Shown here: one piece after another, positions 1-6,806 of the stretch
Position numbering within the stretch: position 1 is the first letter of the stretch
How the letters are laid out: each line of letters opens with the position of its first letter
DNA from: Alkanindiges sp.
Lineage (GTDB): Bacteria > Pseudomonadota > Gammaproteobacteria > Pseudomonadales > Moraxellaceae
DNA length: 6,806 nt
Assembly: GCA_030152125.1 (NCBI GenBank)
Contig: JASLIR010000303.1
Span: 1 to 6,806 of the forward strand
Reading direction: 5' to 3'
Translations under genes and position numbers: made by a program
The notes under the pieces: model-generated
Databases searched by the model: none
Told to the model about the DNA's origin: nothing
The model's input: only the letters and a program-made list of their open reading frames with translations

Positions 1-121
1 CAACGCTGGGTGTAGTGTATTAAGATAAAAAGACACGTTTATATTTTGATCACTTTTAACTTTTATTTCAAAATTATTTTTAACAGATATTTTAGAAAAA
101 CTACACTATTGTATCATTCCT

Positions 122-149
122 AAAAAAAAGCAGCCTTAAAAAAGGCTGC
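122..149 (-). terminator. Rho-independent terminator of the exoprotein gene
   Basis: Read on the minus strand, an 8-bp perfect stem (GCAGCCTT at 130-137 pairing with AAGGCTGC at 142-149) encloses an AAAA/TTTT loop at 138-141. It is followed directly by eight U residues (plus-strand A run 122-129). The stem begins 25 bases beyond the exoprotein stop codon. The plus-strand orientation has no T run after the stem, so it should work only for leftward transcription. Confidence 0.95.
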
Positions 150-173
150 CTTGAAACTGACTAATTATTACTG

Positions 174-3100
174 TTATGGCCCTATTAAACTACGCAATAC
201 TGGCGTAGCAACACCTTCGTTGATATACCAGATACTGCTGCTACCTGTTGCTGCACTGCTGATATCCCAGCCGGTATAACTTGCTAACAGCTTGCTTTGT
301 GCAGTGGTCAGGCCGGTCAGATTGGTCACGCTACGGTTTAGTGCCGAAGCTGTACCCAAGCCAATGGTTTGTCCACTCAGGTTTTTATCCCAGTAGTTAT
401 TGCTAATAAAACTGATGCCGGTATTGTCAAAGGCATAACCAATCAGTCCACCGGTATAGCCGGGGTCATAGCCGGTAACAGCACCATTGGAATAGGTATT
501 GGTTAAATAGAACTTACCGGTATCATCATAGACATAGCCCAGCAAGCCGCCCACATAATAACCATTGGTGTTTACATTACCTTTGGCAAAACTGTTGGTT
601 ACCTTGCTAATGGTGTTGTTGTAATTATAAATATAACCAAACAAACCACCTGCATAACTACTGCTACCCGCCCCGGCCAGTGATGTTACATTGCCGGTGG
701 CATAGTTACTGTCTAGTACAATCGTACCGCCAGTATAACCATAGAACGATCCCACCAGGCCACCTACAGTACTGGCAGCAGTGACTGCCCCTGTAGCATA
801 GCTCTGGCTAATTGGCGAGTTGGTTACATAACCCAGCAGGCCACCAGCGGTACTGGTATTAATATCGCCAATGACATTACCTGTGGCATGGCTGTTTGAA
901 ATAGCGCCTGTGTCCTGATAACCCACCAGGCCACCCAGGTAATACCACAGGGCATTCACGTTACCTGTGGCATAGCTATTGCTGATGGCACCAGTGCCAT
1001 AACCCACCAAACCGCCAATACTGCCAGCACCACTCACTGCACCAGTTGCATGACTGTTGCTAATGGCACCCGCATAGTTATAACCAATTAATCCACCCAC
1101 ATTACTGCCACCAGTGGTGCTGGTTGGTGTTCCATCCACTAGCCCTGAGGCATAGGTGTTATTCACGGTAGACACTGCACCACTGTTATAACCAATCAGC
1201 CCGCCAATATTTCCGCCGGTAGACGTGGCAAGGACATTGCCAGTCGCATAGCTGTTGCTTACAGGCGCATCAATGTTATAGCCAATCAGGCCCCCGCCGG
1301 TATCACTGGCACGCACCACGCCAAGGGTGTGGCTATTGGTAGTGGCACTATAATAATTAGCACCTACCAGGCCACCTACGGTACTAACACCAGTCACATT
1401 ACCTTCGGTGTAGCTGTTACTAATACTGGAGGCATTGTTTCCATACAGGTAACCTACCAAACCACCTACCTGATTACCGGCTGATACATTGCCGGTACTG
1501 CTGCTGCCATCAATAGCGGTTGTCGAAACACCGGAAACACTGACTGTGCCAAATAAGCCACCCACATAATAACTGCTGGTATTGGCCGATACCGTCCCAT
1601 TGCTAATCAGGTTATACACATTGAAGGCAGAGTCATAACTATAGGTACTACCAATTGCGCCACCCAGCGACGTGGTGGTGCGGCTGGAAGTGACATTCCC
1701 CTGCACAATATTATTTTGCAGGGTGGATGTACTACCATAGTTATTATCCAGGCGGCCAATCAAACCGCCAATATCACTCTTGTCTTCATTGACTGCGGAG
1801 GCCTGGGTGTTGCCCAGAATACGGTTGCTGTTTAACGTTAGCGTCGCATTGCTAATGCTGCTGTTACCTACCAGGCCACCTACATAATAACGGCCGCTTA
1901 CCAGTGCAGAACTCTTATTGTAATTCACCGTACTACTGCCGGTATTATAAACACGGTCCACACCAGCCAGACCACCTACATAGCTTTTACCAGCTACCGT
2001 ACCGGATATCCTGTTATTAAACAGTACGGAACTACCTATAGTGCCATTATCCAGACCATTTAGGCCAATCAGGCCACCCACATAGTTCTGCCCGGTAATA
2101 GCTGCATTGCTCAGGTTCAGGTTGCGGATGGTGCTGTACTGGGCATAACCAAACAGCCCCACATTATCGGTAATCGGCTTGTTAATGGTCAGGTTGCTAA
2201 TCTGGTGTCCCAGACCGTCCAGCACCCCGCTGAATGGCCCCGTACCAGTTGAACTAATCGGATTAAATGCGACGCCGGTAGCATCAATATCCACACCCAG
2301 CACATACTTGTCGGTCAGGCTCACCGCGTCTATCCCAATGGCCTGCACCTCCGCCAGGGTTTTTAGAATCTGGTAGAAGGTCCCATTTGCCCTAAAGCTG
2401 ATGGTATTACCCGGTAAATTGATTTTTCCGGCATCCCCAAAGTACAGGTTATCAGCCCCTGTAGTGCCATAAGCCACACTAATCAGGCGATTATTACCGC
2501 TAACATTTAGTGCAGCATCAATATTAATGCTGTTGGTGGCATTTAAGCTGGTATTGGAATTTACGACCAGATCGCCTGTAAGATTCAGGGTCTTGGCTTT
2601 TACATCAATGCCGGTGGAGGTGATTTCACCCGCCAGGTTCACGGCACTGCCGGTACGGGCACGGTCACCTACAATATAAACTTTACCTTTATCCGTGGTG
2701 GTTAAGCGGTCACCGCGTAAAATACCGGTACTCTGGATTAATCCGGCAATCCCGGAAACCTGATTCAGCGTTGCTGTGCCTGTGGTCTGGTCAGCCGTCA
2801 AGCGGTTACCATTCGCTACCGTTACATTACCAGCCTTGGCACGGATAGTACCGGGGCTATAAACCGTGGGTGCAAAAACAAAGGTATTGCCATCAGTTGC
2901 CAGAATAGTGCCCTGATTATTGATCACCCCGGTAGATGTACCACGGTCAAACTGTAAGGTTCCGGCTAAAAAGTTTGCATCTGTTATATTCAAGGTAGAT
3001 GCAATGACGGAGCTGGCATTCACCTGGGAGGATGGCCCGAAGGTTAAGCCTGCCGGATTAACCAGAATTAAACGGCCATTGGCCAGCACTTTACCAAAAA

Positions 3101-3470
3101 TCTCACTGGCACCGGCACTGCTAATACGGTTTAAGGCAACACTGGTACTGGTAGGCTGGTTAAAGGTGACTTTGGATAAAACACCCACATCAAAGCTGTT
3201 CCAGTTGGCAATCAGCTTGTCGGAGGTCTGATTAATAGTCAGGCTACCTGTCGCAGTGACCGTGGTTGCGCTGCCCGAAGCAAAATTATTTAATACCGGT
3301 AAGGCGCGCGATGCCGGGTCAGCACTAGCCGGCTGCACCATACCTGCCATGAGTACTGCAGCAAAGGCAATAACCACTGACTTGTTCTTTTTACGCGATT
3401 TTCCCAACTCGCTGGCAACTACCCATGCCTCTTGCCCTGCATTCCATACCAGTTTGTATGCCCTGTTCAT
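174..3470 (-). CDS. Filamentous haemagglutinin-type (TpsA) exoprotein with GLUG repeats
   Basis: This is a 1098-residue secreted protein, probably an adhesin or matrix protein exported by two-partner secretion. Residues 1-30 form an ESPR extended signal peptide (MNRAYKLVWNAGQEAW...SELGKSRKK), followed by a hydrophobic core (about 31-45) and a likely signal peptidase cut after ASA-50. Residues about 51-165 are the haemagglutination/TPS domain: NWNSFDVG at 90-97, FNQP at 103-106, LNRI at 113-116, and NGRLILVNPAGLTFG at 131-145 followed by VNASSVIAST. Beta-helix-like sequence follows to about 410. FSGVLDGLGHQISNLTI then leads into a GLUG array (436-1011), and the protein closes with NNYWDKNLSG and GWDIS...IWYINEG...PVLRSL, an ending usual for this class. 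There is no beta-barrel, anchor or recognisable toxin domain at the C-terminus. The ATG at 3470 is chosen because it starts the ESPR exactly and sits 8 bases after AGGTGA; the GTG at 3482 lies within that Shine-Dalgarno sequence. No TpsB partner is visible. Receptor and precise role are unknown. Confidence 0.93.
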   Translation of the reverse strand: MNRAYKLVWNAGQEAWVVASELGKSRKKNKSVVIAFAAVLMAGMVQPASADPASRALPVLNNFASGSATTVTATGSLTINQTSDKLIANWNSFDVGVLSKVTFNQPTSTSVALNRISSAGASEIFGKVLANGRLILVNPAGLTFGPSSQVNASSVIASTLNITDANFLAGTLQFDRGTSTGVINNQGTILATDGNTFVFAPTVYSPGTIRAKAGNVTVANGNRLTADQTTGTATLNQVSGIAGLIQSTGILRGDRLTTTDKGKVYIVGDRARTGSAVNLAGEITSTGIDVKAKTLNLTGDLVVNSNTSLNATNSINIDAALNVSGNNRLISVAYGTTGADNLYFGDAGKINLPGNTISFRANGTFYQILKTLAEVQAIGIDAVSLTDKYVLGVDIDATGVAFNPISSTGTGPFSGVLDGLGHQISNLTINKPITDNVGLFGYAQYSTIRNLNLSNAAITGQNYVGGLIGLNGLDNGTIGSSVLFNNRISGTVAGKSYVGGLAGVDRVYNTGSSTVNYNKSSALVSGRYYVGGLVGNSSISNATLTLNSNRILGNTQASAVNEDKSDIGGLIGRLDNNYGSTSTLQNNIVQGNVTSSRTTTSLGGAIGSTYSYDSAFNVYNLISNGTVSANTSSYYVGGLFGTVSVSGVSTTAIDGSSSTGNVSAGNQVGGLVGYLYGNNASSISNSYTEGNVTGVSTVGGLVGANYYSATTNSHTLGVVRASDTGGGLIGYNIDAPVSNSYATGNVLATSTGGNIGGLIGYNSGAVSTVNNTYASGLVDGTPTSTTGGSNVGGLIGYNYAGAISNSHATGAVSGAGSIGGLVGYGTGAISNSYATGNVNALWYYLGGLVGYQDTGAISNSHATGNVIGDINTSTAGGLLGYVTNSPISQSYATGAVTAASTVGGLVGSFYGYTGGTIVLDSNYATGNVTSLAGAGSSSYAGGLFGYIYNYNNTISKVTNSFAKGNVNTNGYYVGGLLGYVYDDTGKFYLTNTYSNGAVTGYDPGYTGGLIGYAFDNTGISFISNNYWDKNLSGQTIGLGTASALNRSVTNLTGLTTAQSKLLASYTGWDISSAATGSSSIWYINEGVATPVLRSLIGP
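438..2165 (-). repeat. Array of 18 GLUG repeats within the exoprotein
   Basis: After a lead-in NVGLFG (residues 436-441) the pattern x-[VILAG]-G-G-[LA]-[IVFAL]-G occurs 18 times, starting at residues 463, 497, 529, 566, 601, 635, 667, 697, 724, 754, 790, 817, 844, 874, 901, 939, 972 and 1005. From about residue 685 the gaps between GLUG cores carry a second motif, N-S-[YH]-A-T-G-N-V or close variants. Spacing is 32-37 residues in the first part and mostly 27-30 in the later part. The GLUG motif is known from bacterial surface and secreted proteins, where it is expected to form coils of a beta-helix. No binding function can be read from the repeats. Confidence 0.92.
2976..3320 (-). other. TPS (haemagglutination activity) domain of the exoprotein
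   Basis: Residues about 51-165 hold the conserved N-terminal secretion domain of TpsA proteins. In this family the domain is recognised in the periplasm by POTRA domains of the cognate TpsB pore. Visible hallmarks are SDKLIANWNSFDVG, VTFNQP, LNRI, NGRLILVNPAGLTFG and VNASSVIAST. The family's usual NPNG is NPAG here (138-141), a mild change. Domain limits are approximate. Confidence 0.88.
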
Positions 3471-3478
3471 GATTATTC

Positions 3479-3484
3479 TCACCT
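3479..3484 (-). promoter_or_regulatory. Shine-Dalgarno sequence of the exoprotein gene
   Basis: AGGTGA (plus strand TCACCT) lies 8 bases before the ATG at 3470. It matches the anti-Shine-Dalgarno core very well at ideal spacing. It decides the start: the in-frame GTG four codons upstream is made from this site itself and would add MRII before the conserved ESPR methionine. Confidence 0.85.
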
Positions 3485-3584
3485 GTAATTGAAATTGTGA
3501 CTGGTGTAACGTCTTGTAATTTAATGTGGCTTTAAGAAATAAACCATTCAGATATATTGATGAACAAACTCATCCTATTTCAGA

Positions 3585-3590
3585 ATTATC
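3585..3590 (-). promoter_or_regulatory. Possible -10 element for the exoprotein gene
   Basis: GATAAT on the minus strand matches five of six bases of the sigma-70 -10 consensus and lies about 115 bases before the exoprotein ATG. The -35 position at 17-base spacing is only TTTTTA, a poor match. A 10-bp palindrome (ATAAGCTTAT, 3596-3605) lies in the spacer region and could bind a regulator. The surrounding spacer is so AT-rich that chance matches are likely, so this is a tentative call. Confidence 0.3.
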
Positions 3591-3661
3591 ACTTAATAAG
3601 CTTATAATAAAAAGTTAATAATTGATGTTTTTTTATGCAAAAAATAAAGGACTAAACATTC

Positions 3662-3685
3662 AAAAAGTTAGCCCAATGTTATTGG
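3662..3685 (-). terminator. Weak hairpin after pgi, possible terminator
   Basis: About 24 bases beyond the pgi stop, the minus strand has CCAAT-AAC-ATTGG, a 5-bp stem with a 3-base loop (3673-3685). A TTTTT run follows after six intervening bases (plus A run 3662-3666). The stem is short and AT-rich and the U run is not adjacent, so termination would be inefficient at best and some read-through into the exoprotein gene is possible. Confidence 0.25.
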
Positions 3686-3708
3686 TATTTATAAAAAGTA
3701 GAATCTAA

Positions 3709-5376
3709 TTAGCGCAAAATATAAGTCATTAAGCCGCTGGTTGATGAGTCAAACTGTTGCTGATTTCCCTCACCCTGTAGCGCTGGCAGCAACTGTTTGG
3801 CGATTTCCTTGCCCATTTCCACGCCCCACTGGTCAAAGGGATTCACCTGCCAAATTACAGACTGCACAAAAACCTTATGTTCATACGCAGCCAGTAAGGC
3901 ACCCAGGTTAAAGGGGTTAAGTTCTTTTAACAGGATGGTGCTATTTGGCTGGTTACCATGATAGCGTTTATACTCGGGCAGTTGCTCCGACTGGGCATCC
4001 AGTGCATGCTCACCCAGTGCCAGCAAACGCGATTGTGCCAGACAGTTTGCCAGGGCCAGTTGATGCTGCGCCTGTAACTCCGTGGACGACTGACGCTGCT
4101 CCTGTTCATTTAAGTGATAACGCAAGGCGGGGGCAATAAAATCGCAGGTAATGCTTTGGGTACCCTGGTGCAGTAGCTGGTAAAAGGCATGCTGGGCATT
4201 CGGCCCCACATCACCCCAGATAATGGGACAGGTATCCTGGCTGACCGGGTTACCGGCACGGTCAACCGACTTGCCGTTGGACTCCATTTCCAGTTGTTGT
4301 AAATAGGCTGATAAATACTTCAGGCGCCCATCGTAAGGAAGTACGGCCTGCGTCTTGATCTGTAAAAAGTTGTTATTCCACACCCCTATCAGGCCCATCA
4401 GTACAGGCAGATTCTGGTGCCATGCAGCCTGCCGGAAATGCTCATCCATCATATAGGCGCCAGCCAGTAAAGACCGGAAGCCATCAATGCCGATGGTCAA
4501 GGCAATTGGCAAGCCTATTGCCGACCACAGGGAGAAACGGCCACCTACCCAGTCCCACAGGTTCAACTGGTGCTGCGGCACAATGCCCCACGCAGTCATT
4601 TTTTCCTGACTGGTCGATACCCCGATAAAGTGGCAGCGTGTGACCACGTCACTGCTTCCCAATTTAAGCTGTAGCCATGCCAGCGCAGTGTCCGCGTTAT
4701 ACAAGGTATCAATGGTAGTAAAGGATTTGGACGAAATAATAAAAAGTGTGGTTTCCGGCCTTAACTTTTTCAGCAACACAGAAAGCTGGCTGCCATCCAT
4801 GGAAGATGCAAAATGTACCTGCAACTGCTGCGGTGTCGGCACCCGGTAATCACTGAGTGCATGGCTCACCATCAGCGGGCCAAGGTCAGAGCCACCTACC
4901 CCGATATTCACCACATCGGTAATTTGTTCACCGGTACAGCCCCTGCTTTGCCCACGCTGTAGCTGGTCAACCAGCTGCCCCATACGCTCAATTTGCTGAT
5001 GCACATTGTGCAAAATATCCGCAGGGATATTTAAATCCTTTGCATCCAGAGGCGCGCGTAATGCCCAGTGCATGGCAGCACGCTGCTCGGTCTGGTTAAC
5101 CAGTGCACCGGCAAATAGCTGGTCAATCCAGTATTGCAAGCCGGATGCCTGCGCAAGGGCAATTAAGCGGTCTATGACATCCTGGTCAATACGCTGTTTA
5201 CTGTAATCAAATAAGATGGCCTGCAAGTCCAGCTTAAAATGCTGAAAGCGTGCATCATCCCCATCAAACAGATCTGCAATATGCAGCATCTTGAATTTCA
5301 CTGCCAGTTCGGACAATGAAAAACGGTGGCTGTCTATCAACTGGTCCCGGCTCATGTGGTTCACATCATTCAGCAT
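3709..5376 (-). CDS. pgi: Glucose-6-phosphate isomerase
   Basis: This 555-residue cytoplasmic enzyme interconverts glucose-6-phosphate and fructose-6-phosphate in glycolysis and gluconeogenesis, and feeds sugar-nucleotide synthesis. Its length is normal for the long bacterial/eukaryotic PGI type. All expected motifs are visible: RAAMHWALR (99-107), phosphate-binding [10 protein letters not shown] (158-167) and SSKSFTT (215-221), the family signature [14 protein letters not shown] (275-288), the catalytic glutamate in MESNGK (E365), the catalytic histidine in NAQHAFYQ (H396), and the second signature ending [10 protein letters not shown] with the catalytic lysine K523. It should therefore be active. 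The ATG directly follows the TAA of the upstream gene with no intervening base and has only a weak G-rich stretch as a ribosome site, so translational coupling is likely. A second in-frame ATG seven codons in has no better ribosome site. In Acinetobacter capsule loci this gene, called gpi, likewise follows ugd; that comparison is from memory. Confidence 0.98.
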   Translation of the reverse strand: MLNDVNHMSRDQLIDSHRFSLSELAVKFKMLHIADLFDGDDARFQHFKLDLQAILFDYSKQRIDQDVIDRLIALAQASGLQYWIDQLFAGALVNQTEQRAAMHWALRAPLDAKDLNIPADILHNVHQQIERMGQLVDQLQRGQSRGCTGEQITDVVNIGVGGSDLGPLMVSHALSDYRVPTPQQLQVHFASSMDGSQLSVLLKKLRPETTLFIISSKSFTTIDTLYNADTALAWLQLKLGSSDVVTRCHFIGVSTSQEKMTAWGIVPQHQLNLWDWVGGRFSLWSAIGLPIALTIGIDGFRSLLAGAYMMDEHFRQAAWHQNLPVLMGLIGVWNNNFLQIKTQAVLPYDGRLKYLSAYLQQLEMESNGKSVDRAGNPVSQDTCPIIWGDVGPNAQHAFYQLLHQGTQSITCDFIAPALRYHLNEQEQRQSSTELQAQHQLALANCLAQSRLLALGEHALDAQSEQLPEYKRYHGNQPNSTILLKELNPFNLGALLAAYEHKVFVQSVIWQVNPFDQWGVEMGKEIAKQLLPALQGEGNQQQFDSSTSGLMTYILR

Positions 5377-6648
5377 TTATGCACGCCCCACGCCAATATA
5401 ATCAAAACCTAATGATTTAATATAGTTAGGATCATAAATATTGCGGCCGTCCAGTATTAGCGGGGTGTTCATCATCTTTAACAAGCGCTTAAAATCCGGG
5501 CTCCAGTATTGCTTCCACTCTGTCACCAGTAACAGCGCATCCACCTGTGATGCAGCTTCATACTGCTCCCGGCACAGGATTAAACGCTTATTATCACCGT
5601 AAAGTCGGGCAATATTTGCCAGCGCCTTTGGGTCATGCAGCTTAACCGTGGCACCCTGCGATAAAAAGGCCTCCAGTAACCGCAACACTGGCGCATGGTC
5701 AACACGGCTGGTATTGGGCTTAAACGATGCGCCCCAAATGCCTATCACCTTATCCTGCAAATTACAGTCATAGTAACGCCATAGCTTTCTAAACAAGACT
5801 TCTTTTTGCAGCTCGTTAATGGCCAGCACTTCATCCAGCAAGCGGCTTTTGGTGCCTACCTCGGCAATGGTGTGTGCCAGGCTGCTGACTTCACGGGAAA
5901 AGCTGTGTCCGCCAAAGCCACAGCCGGGGTATAAATAGGCTTCACCAATACGCTGGTCGCTCCCCACACCCACCCGCACCCGTTCAATATCTACCCCCAT
6001 CACATCCGCCACATTGGATAGATCATTCATAAAGCTAACCCGGGTGGCCAGCATGCCGGATACCGCAAACTTGGTGAACTCCGCTTCACGCAGTGACATC
6101 ACCAGGAACTGGTCTTTCAACCGGTTTAAAGGGCGGAAAATTTCACGTACCAGTAATTCGGCCTGATGCACCGCACAGCCCAGAATAAACTTGTTGGGCC
6201 GGCTAAAGGTTTGAATGGCCGCACCTTCCTGCATAAAGTCAGGCAGGTAAACCAGATGCTGGCGCGCATTTAATAATTTGGCCAGCCGTTCAGAGCTACC
6301 TATGCTAAAGGTGGACTGGTTGATAAGCAGGGTATCCGCAGCTAATTGCGCATACTGGCTGACAATCTGTTCAGCCAGTAAATAGTCATTGGCATCAAAA
6401 GCCAGCAGTACCGCGTCCGGCGTAGTGTCTACGGGTTGCCTGAAATCAGCATAGGCCAGCCGACCCTCTTGCAACTGCTGCTTTAAAAGCCCCTGCAAAT
6501 TCGGTTCGGAATAAGGCTCTTGCCCCTGTTTTAATAAGGCGTTTATAGTGCCATCCGGTACATGCAGGCTAACCTCATGGCCAATTGAAGCCAGCACACC
6601 GGCTGTGACCAGGGCACACAAGCTATCTCCATATATTGCTAAAATCAT
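5377..6648 (-). CDS. Divergent UDP-glucose 6-dehydrogenase family protein, catalytic Cys replaced
   Basis: This 423-residue protein has the three-part plan of the UDP-glucose/GDP-mannose dehydrogenase family, which oxidises UDP-glucose to UDP-glucuronate with two NAD+. An N-terminal Rossmann region (1-185) includes LPDFMQEGAAI (135-145). A central helical region follows (AEFTKFAVSGMLATRVSF, 189-206). The C-terminal domain has GASFKPNT (306-313), VTEW (375-378) and DGRNIYD (400-406). Key sites depart from the family: GDSLCA (7-12) stands where GxGxxG is expected, V30 replaces the usual ribose-binding Asp, S197 replaces the Asn of KxxxN (the Lys, K193, is kept), and GGHSFSRE (246-253) stands for GGSCFPKD, so S249 occupies the catalytic cysteine position. 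A normal UGD reaction is doubtful; the protein may be inactive, regulatory or altered in chemistry. The ATG at 6648 puts the first beta strand at the N-terminus as usual; an upstream ATG at 6711 would add 21 residues of unlike sequence. It abuts pgi and is probably co-transcribed with it. No gene symbol is given because function is uncertain. Confidence 0.88.
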   Translation of the reverse strand: MILAIYGDSLCALVTAGVLASIGHEVSLHVPDGTINALLKQGQEPYSEPNLQGLLKQQLQEGRLAYADFRQPVDTTPDAVLLAFDANDYLLAEQIVSQYAQLAADTLLINQSTFSIGSSERLAKLLNARQHLVYLPDFMQEGAAIQTFSRPNKFILGCAVHQAELLVREIFRPLNRLKDQFLVMSLREAEFTKFAVSGMLATRVSFMNDLSNVADVMGVDIERVRVGVGSDQRIGEAYLYPGCGFGGHSFSREVSSLAHTIAEVGTKSRLLDEVLAINELQKEVLFRKLWRYYDCNLQDKVIGIWGASFKPNTSRVDHAPVLRLLEAFLSQGATVKLHDPKALANIARLYGDNKRLILCREQYEAASQVDALLLVTEWKQYWSPDFKRLLKMMNTPLILDGRNIYDPNYIKSLGFDYIGVGRA

Positions 6649-6659
6649 ATCCTGCGATA

Positions 6660-6665
6660 CCTTTT
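6660..6665 (-). promoter_or_regulatory. Possible ribosome binding site for the UGD-like gene
   Basis: AAAAGG on the minus strand ends 11 bases before the preferred ATG at 6648. The AGGA nearer the ATG (6651-6654) is only two bases from it, too close to serve. The alternative ATG at 6711 has AGGG three bases upstream, also close. The ribosome site alone does not settle the start; protein alignment favours 6648. Confidence 0.3.
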
Positions 6666-6806
6666 CTGAATACCCAAGGCTAGCCTGGCCGCGCCTACAC
6701 CATAAAATCATAAGCCCTGAAGCAGGTATGATGCATAACGACTACAGGTAGGATTCCTCACTACTATAAATCAATCCTGTGACGGTTTTTATAGTGGATC
6801 AGTTCA

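Noticed and set aside
13..108. Inverted 7-mers TAGTGTA (13-19) and TACACTA (102-108) flanking the AT-rich left end
   Set aside because: They are too short and too far apart, with no sign of a mobile element or attachment site between them.
1..121. Possible minus-strand promoter (TTGAAA-like) for a gene beyond the left edge
   Set aside because: The -10 at proper spacing is poor (CAAAAT) and no gene start is visible to anchor it.
174..438. C-terminal toxin domain (CdiA-CT type) with a downstream immunity gene
   Set aside because: The C-terminus is the usual closing unit of GLUG proteins, no VENN-like boundary is present, and a terminator follows at once with no immunity-sized gene.
3927..4109. 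Minus-strand 60-codon frame inside pgi
   Set aside because: It is an out-of-frame shadow of an intact, motif-complete enzyme gene.
2179..4849. Several plus-strand open frames of 64-103 codons within the exoprotein and pgi genes
   Set aside because: They lie antisense to strongly supported genes, have no ribosome sites or recognisable domains, and arise from codon composition.
6763..6795. Inverted repeat ACTATAAA / TTTATAGT with a 17-base loop
   Set aside because: It is AT-only apart from one base pair, the loop is long and no U run follows; chance is likely, and it also creates the TATAGT that resembles a -10 without any -35.
6764..6805. Open minus-strand frame at the right edge, reading ELIHYKNRHRIDL then TAG, possibly the tail of an upstream gene
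   Set aside because: Thirteen codons at a window edge in AT-rich DNA are not evidence of a gene, and I do not recognise the tail.

Overview
The window holds three protein genes, all on the minus strand, so it reads right to left: a divergent UDP-glucose 6-dehydrogenase family gene, a complete glucose-6-phosphate isomerase gene (pgi), and a large gene for a secreted filamentous-haemagglutinin-type exoprotein with GLUG repeats. The exoprotein starts with an extended signal peptide (ESPR) and a two-partner-secretion (TPS) domain, which points to a Gram-negative proteobacterium. From general knowledge, a ugd-pgi pair next to surface-polysaccharide genes resembles the end of Acinetobacter capsule loci (galU-ugd-gpi). 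A member of the Moraxellaceae is therefore my best guess, but it rests on gene order and general protein character, not on a search.

Layout. 6649-6806 is a short leader or intergenic stretch with no gene I can support. 5377-6648 is the dehydrogenase-family gene. Its stop codon directly abuts the ATG of pgi (3709-5376), so the two are almost certainly co-transcribed and translationally coupled. 3483-3708 is a very AT-rich spacer of about 226 bases with a weak hairpin after pgi and a possible promoter for the next gene. 174-3470 is the exoprotein gene, with a strong Shine-Dalgarno sequence in front and a textbook rho-independent terminator behind (122-149). 1-121 is AT-rich and carries no gene I can recognise.

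How the genes fit together. Pgi interconverts fructose-6-phosphate and glucose-6-phosphate, which supplies precursors for UDP-sugars. Its partner has the overall plan of a nucleotide-sugar dehydrogenase, but the glycine-rich NAD motif, the catalytic cysteine and a conserved asparagine are all replaced. It may be inactive, regulatory, or altered in chemistry. The exoprotein probably forms a long beta-helix outside the cell as an adhesin or matrix protein and would need a TpsB outer-membrane pore, which is not in this window. It has its own translation signals and terminator, so it looks like a separate transcription unit placed beside the polysaccharide-precursor genes.

The most notable points are the apparently disabled active site of the UGD-like protein, the 18-unit GLUG array with a tightly periodic 27-30 residue core, and the complete absence of methionine and cysteine from the predicted mature exoprotein. 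I see no CRISPR array, tRNA, rRNA, insertion sequence or clearly novel multi-gene system.
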